64,000 nucleotides of DNA, taken from contig NZ_CP020921.1 of NCBI RefSeq assembly GCF_003057965.1, forward strand, positions 755,001 through 819,000, read 5' to 3'. The notes below the pieces were generated by a model. That model ran no database searches. It was not told the origin of the DNA and saw only the letters and a list, made by a program, of their open reading frames with translations. Of this stretch, positions 9,809-17,556 are shown one piece after another. Numbering within the stretch: the first letter of the stretch is position 1; every line of letters begins with the position of its first letter. Made by a program: the position numbers and the translations under genes. The DNA comes from Thermodesulfobium acidiphilum. GTDB taxonomy: Bacteria > Thermodesulfobiota > Thermodesulfobiia > Thermodesulfobiales > Thermodesulfobiaceae.

Positions 9809-10837
9809 TTATTTTGTTTCATGAGCTTCTTCATCTTTCCCCTTTAAAATTTTTCCGAATAAATACGTAATAAGACTTATAAGAATTATACCAACTACTG
9901 CTGCTACAATATATCCTATTGCAGATTGGAAAAAGCTTTGATCAAAACCAGGAATACCATAATCTTGCATAAGAGCATGCCATTTGTCAGACATTTTTTC
10001 AAGACCTTCTGGGACAAAACCAAGTTTTTCCTTTAGTTCGTCTGCTCCCCATTCTCCCCAGGCACTACCAGATGCAAGGAGCCCAAGTGGAGTAAGTATT
10101 GCAACTATTGCCATACCTATCCAAAGCTTTGCATAACTGAAGGCTTTTGATGGTGCTTTAATTTTTTCTATATTAAGCATTTCGGGATTGCTTACCTGTA
10201 AATACTTGATGGCGAGAGCAGTGATCACTCCTTCAACAGGACCTGCTACAGTCAAGTGTGCAAATGCCATTGCTGGTACTGCAAGGTTTAATGGGTATGG
10301 ACAGTATAGAGGCACGCCTGCAGCTGTGTGAAATAGTAGAGGTTGAAGTCCAAGTTCTATCCCTGCGCAGATTGCTGCAAGAACTATACCAATATAGCCT
10401 CCAATAAACCCAGCAACATATCTTCTTGCACTTGTTATTTCAGAATTTGTTGTTAATATTTTGTAAATATAATAAGAAGTAAACGGTAAAACAAATGCCA
10501 TATTAAAGCAGTTTGCACCGAAAGCAAGTATACCTCCATCACCAAAGAGAAGTGCTTGAATTGCAAGAGCAATTGTTATACATAATGTCGCAGCCCACGG
10601 CCCAAATATTATTGCAAGAAGCGAACCTCCAACTGCATGTGCAGTAGTGCCGTCTGGAATTGGAACGTTATACATCATTATTACAAATGAAAACGCTGCA
10701 CCAAGCGCCATTAATGGTACATACTTTTTATTGATAGTAGTTTGGACCTTTTTTACTGATGTCCACCACACAGGAAGCATAACAGCTCCCATTACAGCAC
10801 ATGTTTGCGGACTAAGATAACCATCTGGAATGTGCAT
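9809..10837 (-). CDS. cbiM: Ni/Co ECF transporter substrate-binding subunit CbiM, fused to a PDGLE/CbiN-like domain
   Basis: A 342-residue protein starting with MHIPDGYLSP, the exact N-terminus that forms the metal site in CbiM/NikM. Residues 1 to about 220 are the multi-helix CbiM domain with VPIPDGTTAHAVGG and FGDGGILAFGANCFNM blocks. After a linker, residues from about 235 hold two more membrane helices bracketing a GFVPEGLEKMSD loop, the PDGLE/CbiN-like domain that is a separate protein in some genomes. It heads the operon cbiM-cbiQ-cbiO. A GGGAGGAG Shine-Dalgarno precedes the ATG. The leader holds a promoter, a hairpin and a dyad (see those entries), so metal-dependent control is likely. 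Confidence 0.93.
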   Translation of the reverse strand: MHIPDGYLSPQTCAVMGAVMLPVWWTSVKKVQTTINKKYVPLMALGAAFSFVIMMYNVPIPDGTTAHAVGGSLLAIIFGPWAATLCITIALAIQALLFGDGGILAFGANCFNMAFVLPFTSYYIYKILTTNSEITSARRYVAGFIGGYIGIVLAAICAGIELGLQPLLFHTAAGVPLYCPYPLNLAVPAMAFAHLTVAGPVEGVITALAIKYLQVSNPEMLNIEKIKAPSKAFSYAKLWIGMAIVAILTPLGLLASGSAWGEWGADELKEKLGFVPEGLEKMSDKWHALMQDYGIPGFDQSFFQSAIGYIVAAVVGIILISLITYLFGKILKGKDEEAHETK

Positions 10838-10872
10838 TTAACTCCTCCCTTTCTAATTAATTTTTAAAGATC

Positions 10873-10891
10873 TGTAATCAATATGATTACA
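10873..10891. promoter_or_regulatory. 19-bp perfect dyad in cbiM leader
   Basis: TGTAATCA-ATA-TGATTACA is a perfect inverted repeat with 8-nt arms, 35 nt upstream of the cbiM ATG. It has the form of a binding site for a dimeric regulator. It matches no operator I can name with confidence (not NikR, Fur or a B12 box). Confidence 0.55.
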
Positions 10892-10930
10892 AAAATCTCT
10901 TTTTTTTTACACCCCCTTTATATGTGTATT

Positions 10931-10990
10931 AAAAAATAGAAGCCATGAAAGCTAACCTTTTCTAAGGTTAAAAGCCTTCATGGCTTCTAT
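10931..10990 (-). terminator. long hairpin followed by T-run (terminator or attenuator)
   Basis: ATAGAAGCCATGAA (10936-10949) pairs perfectly with TTCATGGCTTCTAT (10977-10990). Inside it AACCTT pairs with AAGGTT and GCT with AGC. On the minus strand the stem is followed by six T. It could terminate the upstream opu-type transcript. A promoter-like element lies just before it, so it could also be an attenuator at the start of the cbi mRNA. Confidence 0.7.
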
Positions 10991-10998
10991 TTGTAAAT

Positions 10999-11027
10999 AA
11001 ACTATCACTTAAGTGTTTGCTTGTCAA
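10999..11027 (-). promoter_or_regulatory. candidate promoter upstream of cbiM with palindrome in spacer
   Basis: On the minus strand TTGACA (11027-11022) is followed after exactly 17 nt by TAGTTT (11004-10999). The spacer contains the perfect palindrome CACTTAAGTG (11006-11015), a place where a repressor would block polymerase. The -35 is perfect but the -10 is weak. Transcription would start just before the hairpin at 10990. Confidence 0.45.
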
Positions 11028-11086
11028 GGATTTTGTAAGCTTTAAGTTGGATAATTAAAATTAAAAAATTTGCCTAAGAGCCTTTT

Positions 11087-11710
11087 CTAGGAATGATTTT
11101 TGTTTATGATATCTGGGTAAGTAAAGAATTTCTTTTCTATCATTGAAAAGCTTATGTCCATAAATAATGCAATAAGGATTGCTGGTATTGAGCCAGCCAG
11201 AATTTTATTTATGTTAAAACTTGCTAGACCTTCAAATATTATTGATCCAAGACCGCTGCTTCCAATTATAGCGGTCAATATAGCGACAGAATTTGACAAT
11301 ATAGCTGCAAACTTTATTCCAGCAAATATTGATGGATAGGCATTTGGAAATCTTATATATCTTAATATCTGCCACTCGCTCAAACCCATTCCTTTTGACG
11401 ACTCTAATACCAAAATATCTATGTTAATTAGTCCATAATAAGTGTTTTTTACAATAGGCATCAATATTCTTAAAAATATTGCTAATATTGCAGGTTTAAA
11501 TCCTATGCCAAATAATGGTACTACTATAGCTACCACTGCAAAGTTAGGTATTGCCTGGACTAAATTGCAAAATCCTATTATGAAATTTGCAATGTGGCGA
11601 TTTTTTAAAGATATTATCGCAAGAGGTATGTCTATGACTATGCTTAAGATTAAATATATATATGTAAGCAGTATGTGAACGTAAAATGAGCTTAATATTT
11701 CGTCAAACAT
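11087..11710 (-). CDS. osmoprotectant-type (OpuB/ProW) ABC permease, orphaned
   Basis: A 207-residue membrane protein with the ABC permease fold of the glycine betaine/choline (OpuBB/OpuCB/ProW) family: IPLAIISLK after helix 1, then QAIPNFAVVAIVVPLFGIGF and the EAA-like loop ESSKGMGLSEWQILRYIRFPNAYPSI. I use the ATG at 11710; a TTG ten codons upstream is possible. The frame itself is intact. However, its partner genes are broken or absent: the binding-protein gene upstream is truncated and no ATPase follows before the cbi leader. It is therefore probably not functional as a transporter unless it uses other subunits. Confidence 0.82.
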   Translation of the reverse strand: MFDEILSSFYVHILLTYIYLILSIVIDIPLAIISLKNRHIANFIIGFCNLVQAIPNFAVVAIVVPLFGIGFKPAILAIFLRILMPIVKNTYYGLINIDILVLESSKGMGLSEWQILRYIRFPNAYPSIFAGIKFAAILSNSVAILTAIIGSSGLGSIIFEGLASFNINKILAGSIPAILIALFMDISFSMIEKKFFTYPDIINKNHS

Positions 11711-11797
11711 TATTGAATCTCTTTTGTAAAAATCTTTCAACCAGATAGGCTAATGCGTCAAAAAAAGGGCCAATATCCCTACCCATACCGCTTGATC
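11703..11797 (-). pseudogene. 3' fragment of a second OpuB-type permease gene (deletion scar)
   Basis: In a frame different from the truncated binding protein, the minus strand reads an open stretch ending in [20 protein letters not shown] and a TGA that overlaps the ATG of the intact permease. The residues resemble the C-terminal helix of OpuB/ProW permeases, compare ALFMDISFSMIEKKFF at the end of the intact one. I infer that a deletion joined the 5' third of the binding-protein gene to the last codons of another permease gene. The match is short, so confidence is limited. Confidence 0.45.
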
Positions 11798-12034
11798 CTT
11801 TTTCAAGGCTTCAAAATTAATTAAAGACCCGCCCAGGCCTTCTTTTATCTCTACATTAAATCCATTTTCTTTCAATAGTGTTGCCATCATATTTGCAACT
11901 ATGTACTGTTCATTAAATGGTTTCGATCCAATGACTATAGTTTTAGTTTTACTGTTGTTAGAACAACCTATAGATACAAGTGAGGCAACTGCAATTACTA
12001 ACAAAAGAACAAAAATCTTTTTCACTAAGCCCAC
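11750..12034 (-). pseudogene. truncated OpuBC-type osmoprotectant-binding lipoprotein
   Basis: The 94-residue frame starts with a lipoprotein signal (lipobox VSIGC), then [40 protein letters not shown], the standard N-terminus of OpuBC/ProX-like binding proteins, which normally run to about 300 residues. After [11 protein letters not shown] the similarity stops and the frame ends within about ten codons, where the family would continue with the YPEYTGT-like block. About two thirds of the protein, including most ligand contacts, is missing. A good Shine-Dalgarno (AAAGGGGGGTGGG) remains in front of the ATG. It is best read as a decayed gene. Confidence 0.8.
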
Positions 12035-12100
12035 CCCCCTTTCTGATGATTAGATTTTATTATACATAAACTTAGTAAATTTTTGAAATAAGAAAGATTA

Positions 12101-13390
12101 CTATTTTGACTGTATGTTTTGCACTTTGTTGAAAATTCTGTAGATAATTTCTGCAATAATTGCTGATAGTAATCCAGTGCTAAAGCCATTTAAGAAAAGA
12201 CCTGATAAGATGTTTGACTCTGGCAGAGTAATTACTATTTTTTCGAAGATGTATGGAATGATTAAGTATCCCAAAAAAGAAATTATGCCTATGTGAAGAC
12301 TGTGATAACCCTTTTCTGATTTTGAAAGCTTTATCGCTGCCTCTATCTGGATATATCCCACCACTAGAAGAGAAGCTGCAATTACCTGAGTAGGTATCTG
12401 CACGAAAATCCCAACCAGAGTAGGGTATAGCGAGGCGAGTATAAATATTAGACCAACAAGGTAAAACGAATACTTTGATGCGTTTTGCGTCATTACTATC
12501 AAGGCAGGCGTAAGCGAATAGCTAACAGTTCCAACTGACCCAAAAATTCCAGAAAATATTCCAGATATAGCGTCAAATAGAATGCCTTTATTTGTTTTTT
12601 CAAGAGATGGGGGAATATTTAGCACTCCGAAAAGAGATTGAGTAGAGCCTATCTCGTTTATTACTACTCCAAGATAACAAAATAAAAAGGATATTGTTAT
12701 GACGGGATTGAATTTTGGCATTTGGAGTGAAAATAAATTAGCACTTAAAACAGGTTCTGTGTGCATAGGCTTTATAAATATTAATAAAATGATTGAAGAT
12801 ATGCTCATAAAAAAAAAGATCGAAAATTTTGATAGGGGAAAACTTTGCTTGGAAAAGAAAATCGTAATTATCGATAATATCAGAATAAAAGTGATGTTTT
12901 CAGTAAAAGTAAATGAAGCTGATGAAAAGGCTAGATTTATTGCTATGGGAATAAGAGAAATCCCTATTAATAGTAGTACACTTACTGTAATGCCCTTGGA
13001 TTGAAGTATTGAAAATCTCTTTATTATATTACTCTTTGCAAGAAGTAGTATGAATACACCTACTGATATTGAAGCAAACGAAATTTCTTCTAAAGAGGCA
13101 CCCGGATTCAAAACAAAACCTAGCATTAAAGCAGTAGATGGTCCAATCAAAAGAGGAAGTTTGTGACCATATTTTAATTGAAGTATCTGAAAAATTCCTG
13201 AAATTAGAAATATTTTTGTGAGAAAACTTACTTCTTCTGAATATGAAAAGTTGTCTAGTTTTGCTATGGTACTTGCTACAATTACTAAGGGAGGAAGTAT
13301 TAAGACTAGCCATTGCAAGCCTTGAAGAAAGATTATATATAATGGAGGTTTATCATCAAAATTATATTTTAAGCTTACCTTTTCAGCCAT
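12101..13390 (-). CDS. xanthine/uracil permease (NCS2) family transporter
   Basis: A 429-residue membrane protein with about 12-14 hydrophobic segments. The N-terminal block PPLYIIFLQGLQWLVLILPPLVIVAS and the HKLPLLIGPSTALMLGF stretch are typical of NCS2 nucleobase:cation symporters. Later there is INEIGSTQSLFGVL, at the position of the family's substrate-binding acidic region, followed by GIFGSVGTVSYS. The protein is likely an inner-membrane importer of uracil, xanthine or a related compound, but the substrate is not determined. It stands alone: the next gene upstream is on the other strand (tRNA and prepilins) and the opu remnant downstream is unrelated. Confidence 0.85.
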   Translation of the reverse strand: MAEKVSLKYNFDDKPPLYIIFLQGLQWLVLILPPLVIVASTIAKLDNFSYSEEVSFLTKIFLISGIFQILQLKYGHKLPLLIGPSTALMLGFVLNPGASLEEISFASISVGVFILLLAKSNIIKRFSILQSKGITVSVLLLIGISLIPIAINLAFSSASFTFTENITFILILSIITIFFSKQSFPLSKFSIFFFMSISSIILLIFIKPMHTEPVLSANLFSLQMPKFNPVITISFLFCYLGVVINEIGSTQSLFGVLNIPPSLEKTNKGILFDAISGIFSGIFGSVGTVSYSLTPALIVMTQNASKYSFYLVGLIFILASLYPTLVGIFVQIPTQVIAASLLVVGYIQIEAAIKLSKSEKGYHSLHIGIISFLGYLIIPYIFEKIVITLPESNILSGLFLNGFSTGLLSAIIAEIIYRIFNKVQNIQSK

Positions 13391-13481
13391 AGTTTATATT
13401 AAAACATAATATATCTAAATTGACATAATAGGGTTATTTTGGTAACTTAATATAAGTATTTATTTTATTATTAAGTTAAGT

Positions 13482-13558
13482 GTCCACGTAGCTCAGTAGG
13501 ATAGAGCATCGGATTCCTAATCCGGGGGTCACAGGTTCGATTCCTGTCGTGGACACCA
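13482..13558 (+). tRNA. tRNA-Arg (anticodon CCU)
   Basis: A full cloverleaf is visible: acceptor GTCCACG/CGTGGAC, D-arm GCTC..GAGC, anticodon stem TCGGA/TCCGG with loop TTCCTAA, T-arm ACAGG-TTCGATT-CCTGT, and encoded CCA (13556-13558). The anticodon CCT reads AGG. Confidence 0.97.
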
Positions 13559-13586
13559 CTTTTTGTACTGGGGGTAAATAAGGTTT

Positions 13587-13937
13587 TTGATTGATAGAGA
13601 TGGTATTACTTTATTGGAGATTGTAGTAAGTATCTTTATTTTATCTATTTTTATGCTAATCTCTTTTGGTAGTCTATCTCGTTCTCTAATTATAGAAAAA
13701 GATTTACATATATACAACAAAGCTCTTGAAATTGCGCAAAGTAGTTTTGAGAGAGCATTATCAGACAAAACTAATCAGGATTTAAATATTGTAGAAACTT
13801 ACTGTTTTGATAAAGACTGTTTTAAAGTAAATATTAAAAAGACAATTAATTACAGTAAAAAATTGATAATTGTAAATGTTTTTGATAGTGGAATTCCTAA
13901 AAGATTTGAAGATGTTACCTTGCAAACCGAAATTTGA
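13587..13937 (+). CDS. type IV prepilin-like protein (minor pseudopilin 1)
   Basis: A 116-residue protein with a class III prepilin signal: short leader MIDRDG, then cleavage after G6 giving ITLLE with the conserved Glu at mature position 5, and a long hydrophobic helix. The C-terminal domain is small and has two cysteines near ETYCFDKDCF that may form a disulfide. The start is TTG with AAGG upstream. It is the first of three overlapping prepilin-like genes and overlaps the next by 26 nt. The size and the trio arrangement suggest a GspI/PilV-like minor pilin that primes a pilus or type II secretion pseudopilus. No assembly ATPase or secretin is in the window. Confidence 0.75.
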   Translation: MIDRDGITLLEIVVSIFILSIFMLISFGSLSRSLIIEKDLHIYNKALEIAQSSFERALSDKTNQDLNIVETYCFDKDCFKVNIKKTINYSKKLIIVNVFDSGIPKRFEDVTLQTEI

Positions 13938-14499
13938 AAATAGTTTTAAAGATGGGGTTTCCTTTTTAGAAATTTTGTTGTCAGTGCTACTTAGTTGTGT
14001 GATAGTATTAACTCTAGCAATAAATCTTTATAATTCTTCCAAAGTTTTAACAAAAATACAGGGTAAAGATGAAATAATTTCTGAAAGTTCGTTTATGATG
14101 CTAAGAATTGAACAGGAAATTAGACAGAGCGGCTATAAAAATATGTTATTAGCAAAAAATAATATAGTAGATCCGGGAATAGTCATAAACCAGAATGCTA
14201 TATTCTTTAATCTTGATTTATCTAACATCCCAAATGAAAGTTATCCAGAAGGAGATGGTAACTATGAAAGGGTAGGGTATTTTGTTTCAGATGGCTTTTT
14301 AATGAGATATGTAAATGGCAATACCGAACCAATGAATGCTCCTGATGTACACGTATCTGGTCTTGCTGCTTATAGAGGTAGAGTAGAAGAGGGAAATTTT
14401 ATAGAAGACTCTTCAGGCGATATGGTAAAGATATTAATTGATATTGACGCGCCGGAGAAAACATGCTTTGAAAAATATATTAAACTGCGAAATATCTAA
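13912..14499 (+). CDS. type IV prepilin-like protein (PilW/GspJ-like minor pseudopilin 2)
   Basis: A 195-residue protein from the ATG at 13912. The leader is lysine-rich and ends in DG, followed by VSFLE (Glu at mature position 5) and a hydrophobic helix. The block SSFMMLRIEQEIRQSGYKN is typical of PilW/GspJ minor pseudopilins, which share MLRIEqeIRQAGY-like sequences. The rest of the protein is the globular domain exported to the periplasm. It overlaps the gene before by 26 nt and the gene after by about 32 nt. A longer frame back to 13876 exists but would add an odd N-terminal extension before the prepilin signal. Confidence 0.78.
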   Translation: MLPCKPKFENSFKDGVSFLEILLSVLLSCVIVLTLAINLYNSSKVLTKIQGKDEIISESSFMMLRIEQEIRQSGYKNMLLAKNNIVDPGIVINQNAIFFNLDLSNIPNESYPEGDGNYERVGYFVSDGFLMRYVNGNTEPMNAPDVHVSGLAAYRGRVEEGNFIEDSSGDMVKILIDIDAPEKTCFEKYIKLRNI

Positions 14500-15952
14500 A
14501 AGGGGTTTTACTCTCCTCTTTGTTGTGCTTACAATGTTTTTTATAATTATTGCACTATCTATTACGTTTTTTGCTATTAAAAATTCATTAAATACCAATA
14601 TTGTAGTCAAAACAAACGCCAATTATCTTATTGCTTGTGAAAAGGCTATAAACGATGCTGTTTTGAAACTTTCCCTTGATCCAGAATATTCTGGAGAAAA
14701 CGTAGTAGTAAATTCAATACCTGTGAAGATTGTTGTAAATGATATCGGCTTATATAAAAAATTAACTGCAAGTTCTATGGGTAAAAGTGTGGAGGTTTTA
14801 GTAAAAAAAGAGCTTTCGATTCCCAAATATGCTTTAGCAGTAAGAAAAAGTTTTTCTTCAATAGGCCACGTGAAGGTTATAACCAAAACAAGCGATAGTG
14901 CTTTGAGTGGAGTTTTAATTAATTATCTTGATGACTCTTATCCTAATATTTTTTTTGAATCAAATACTGATGGAATATTAAGATTATCTCAACCAACTAA
15001 AATAAACTTTGATGAAAGCTTACCATTTTGGCAAGAGTATTTAGAGAATTTAAAAAATTTACCTTCTGGGCTCGTTATCAACTATCTAGATCCTGCAAAC
15101 AATGCACCTGTAGTTAATTTTCTGAATTGTAACCAGACTTATTTGGTTCCTTTAAGATTAGGTACTAATTTGAAGATAAATAATCTTCAAAGCAATTGTA
15201 AAATAACGTTTTTTTCTGATGTTTCTACTTATGGGGACTTATTTCTCCCATCCAATGTTAATTTTGATTTCAATGGGCAACTTTTTGTAAAGGGGAATCT
15301 TTTTTTGGGCAGTAAAGAGGTAAATATTAAAAATGGCTTAATTGTTTTATCTGATCTAAACTTCTTAAATTCTAGTACTCTGAACGTTGGTGACTCTCTT
15401 TTTGTTAAAAAAAATCTAAACCTGACCAATCCCTCTAAATTGATTGTAAATAATGGAGTTCAGATTAAAGGAGATCTTCAGGTAGAGAATAATTCTTATA
15501 TGAGTGTAAATAAAGCTTTGAATGTAGAAGGAGATTCTAAGATATATGGACAGTTAGTATCTAACAATTCTCAGTTAAACTTTGATAATTTATATATTTT
15601 GGATGCTGGATCTGTTGATTTAGCAGGTTCGAACGTATATATTAATAAGATTTTTAATATTAGCTCGTCAGATTCGAGTTTAAAAGGTTTTCTTAAGAGT
15701 TCTTCACTATACGCTAGTTCAATATATGTAGGACTTAACGAAACGGTTAATTCAAACGTTGTTGTGCTAAACTCCGCTGATATATCAGGAAATATTTTGG
15801 GATCTTTATTAATTTTGAATGAAGATCCCAATTCTAGTAGTTTGTTTAACGATGGTTCTACAATAACCTTCTCTTTAATAACAGATAATTGGGTTGGTCC
15901 ACCTCTTGGATTGAGGTTTAAGATTGTAAAAGGATCCTGGAGAGAATTTTAG
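14468..15952 (+). CDS. PilX/GspK-like prepilin with large beta-helix-like C-terminal domain
   Basis: About 494 residues. I favour the TTG at 14468, with GGAG 10 nt upstream; TTG codons at 14438 and 14444 are alternatives. The leader ends KRG, followed by FTLLF: position 5 of the mature protein is Phe, not Glu, as in GspK-type tip pseudopilins. From about residue 250 onward the protein is a long run of short strands with recurring N, G and V (for example VNNGVQIKGDLQVENNSYMSVN), as in bactofilin-like or right-handed beta-helix folds. It is the third gene of the prepilin trio. I infer a tip or adhesin-like minor pilin; the helix fold is judged by eye. Confidence 0.7.
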   Translation: MKNILNCEISKRGFTLLFVVLTMFFIIIALSITFFAIKNSLNTNIVVKTNANYLIACEKAINDAVLKLSLDPEYSGENVVVNSIPVKIVVNDIGLYKKLTASSMGKSVEVLVKKELSIPKYALAVRKSFSSIGHVKVITKTSDSALSGVLINYLDDSYPNIFFESNTDGILRLSQPTKINFDESLPFWQEYLENLKNLPSGLVINYLDPANNAPVVNFLNCNQTYLVPLRLGTNLKINNLQSNCKITFFSDVSTYGDLFLPSNVNFDFNGQLFVKGNLFLGSKEVNIKNGLIVLSDLNFLNSSTLNVGDSLFVKKNLNLTNPSKLIVNNGVQIKGDLQVENNSYMSVNKALNVEGDSKIYGQLVSNNSQLNFDNLYILDAGSVDLAGSNVYINKIFNISSSDSSLKGFLKSSSLYASSIYVGLNETVNSNVVVLNSADISGNILGSLLILNEDPNSSSLFNDGSTITFSLITDNWVGPPLGLRFKIVKGSWREF

Positions 15953-15979
15953 TTTTTTAATTTATCTGAAAAATTTGAA

Positions 15980-16008
15980 TTGACTTTAATTATTAGATAA
16001 TTTAGACT
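15980..16008 (+). promoter_or_regulatory. candidate promoter for the aminotransferase gene
   Basis: TTGACT (15980-15985) and TAGACT (16003-16008) are separated by 17 nt, and the ATG follows 36 nt later. Confidence 0.5.
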
Positions 16009-16044
16009 TTTTTATATGTTTATGACTTAATTATTGGAGGGTTA

Positions 16045-17382
16045 ATGATGGGTAATTCGAAGGTATCTATGAGTGACTTTTTTAACTCTATTGCGCCTTC
16101 TTGTATTAGAAAGTCAAGTATAGTCTTTTCAAATAGGCTTAAAAGTACAGGAGAATATGTAAATGCCATTAATGTTGCGATAGGAAATATTTCCCTTCCT
16201 ACACATCCGGCAATGTTAAAAAGATTATTGTTTGTAGAGGATGAAAATTTAAAAAAGGGAATATGGAGATATACTCAAACAGAGGGTATTGATTCTGTGA
16301 ATCAGACTTTTAAAAAGATAATAAAATCTTTTTTAAAACCTGGTATAGATCCTGAACTCTTTACTTTGGTAGATACTGGAGCTTCGCATATTATGAAGCT
16401 AGTAATACTTGGAGCTTGTGGTAAATTTGCAGGTGTTAATAAACCTCTTATGATGCTAGACCCTGTTTATACTAACTATATTTCAATTTCTGATGAACTT
16501 GGCAGGGACATAGTGGCAATAGATAGGGAATTGAACTCTGACGGGATATTTAGCGATATAGACATCGATACTATCGAAAGGGTAATTAAAGAAAAAAATC
16601 CTTCAGCTTTTTTGATAATACCTTATGACAATCCATCAGGAACACTAATGACTCAGGAAACCATAAACAAGTTTGCTAAAATTTGTATTAAGCATAATAT
16701 ATTTTTTATAAGTGATGAGGCATATAGAGGACTTTATTATAGAGATGATATAAAATTTGCACCTTCTATATGGAATATTTCTGAAGATGAAGTCCCTGGG
16801 ATTACTTCAGCAAAAATAAGAATTAGCATAGAATCTTTTTCTAAGCTCTTTAATGCCTGTGGGCTTCGAATGGGAGCGTTGGTTACAGATAACCAATTGT
16901 TTTTTGAACAAGCTAGAGCTGCTAATACTACTTATCTGTGTCCCTCTTCTATTGACCAGTATATAGCTTCGGCAATTAATGAAGAAACTGAAAAAGACAT
17001 TCAAGGTTGGGTTGCATCTTTAAGATTTTATTATAAAAGGATTTTAAGTGAATTGTATATGGGTCTGAAATCACTTATGCCAGAACTAATAGTAACTCGA
17101 CCGGAAGCAGCAATATATTCTATGGTAGATGTTAGAAATGTGGTAAAACCTGGATTCGATGCGAACGATTTTGTTATGTATTGTGCTAGTGAGGGTAGTG
17201 TAGAAATTAATGGTGTAAATTATACCTTGCTTGTAGCCCCTGCAGAAGGCTTTTATAAAAACAATAATCCATATGCCAATACGCAAATGAGAATCGCTTG
17301 TGTGTTGAGTGATAGGGAAATGAAATTAGTTCCTGATCTTTTTGTGAAATTACTTAAAGAATATGAGAATAAAAGAAATTAG
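16045..17382 (+). CDS. PLP-dependent aminotransferase, class I/II
   Basis: A 445-residue fold-type I aminotransferase. The PLP-binding lysine is K267 in the SIESFSKLFNACGLRMGAL stretch, with the conserved Arg/Gly after it. Upstream motifs are DTGASHIMKLV (phosphate loop), PYDNPSGT (the NP motif) and ISDEAYRGLYY (Asp that contacts the pyridine nitrogen and Tyr stacking region). GGAGGG precedes two tandem ATG codons. The amino acid substrate is unknown; the general layout resembles aspartate/alanine/valine-pyruvate aminotransferases. It is a stand-alone gene with its own promoter-like element. Confidence 0.88.
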   Translation: MMGNSKVSMSDFFNSIAPSCIRKSSIVFSNRLKSTGEYVNAINVAIGNISLPTHPAMLKRLLFVEDENLKKGIWRYTQTEGIDSVNQTFKKIIKSFLKPGIDPELFTLVDTGASHIMKLVILGACGKFAGVNKPLMMLDPVYTNYISISDELGRDIVAIDRELNSDGIFSDIDIDTIERVIKEKNPSAFLIIPYDNPSGTLMTQETINKFAKICIKHNIFFISDEAYRGLYYRDDIKFAPSIWNISEDEVPGITSAKIRISIESFSKLFNACGLRMGALVTDNQLFFEQARAANTTYLCPSSIDQYIASAINEETEKDIQGWVASLRFYYKRILSELYMGLKSLMPELIVTRPEAAIYSMVDVRNVVKPGFDANDFVMYCASEGSVEINGVNYTLLVAPAEGFYKNNNPYANTQMRIACVLSDREMKLVPDLFVKLLKEYENKRN

Positions 17383-17556
17383 ATAAATCTATTAAGTTAT
17401 AATAAATTTTCTAATATTGTAAACAAGGAGAATTCAATACTTTTTTAGTGGGCATGAAAGTAAATTACATAATATCATAATGTTATTAAAAAATTTTAAT
17501 TTATTTTATAATAATTATTATTAAAACTTTTTTGTTGTAATTTAAGGAGGCATAGA

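Noticed and set aside
10838-11086. Cobalamin or NiCo riboswitch before cbiM
   Set aside because: I see no B12 box or other conserved aptamer sequence; only a hairpin with T-run and a short dyad.
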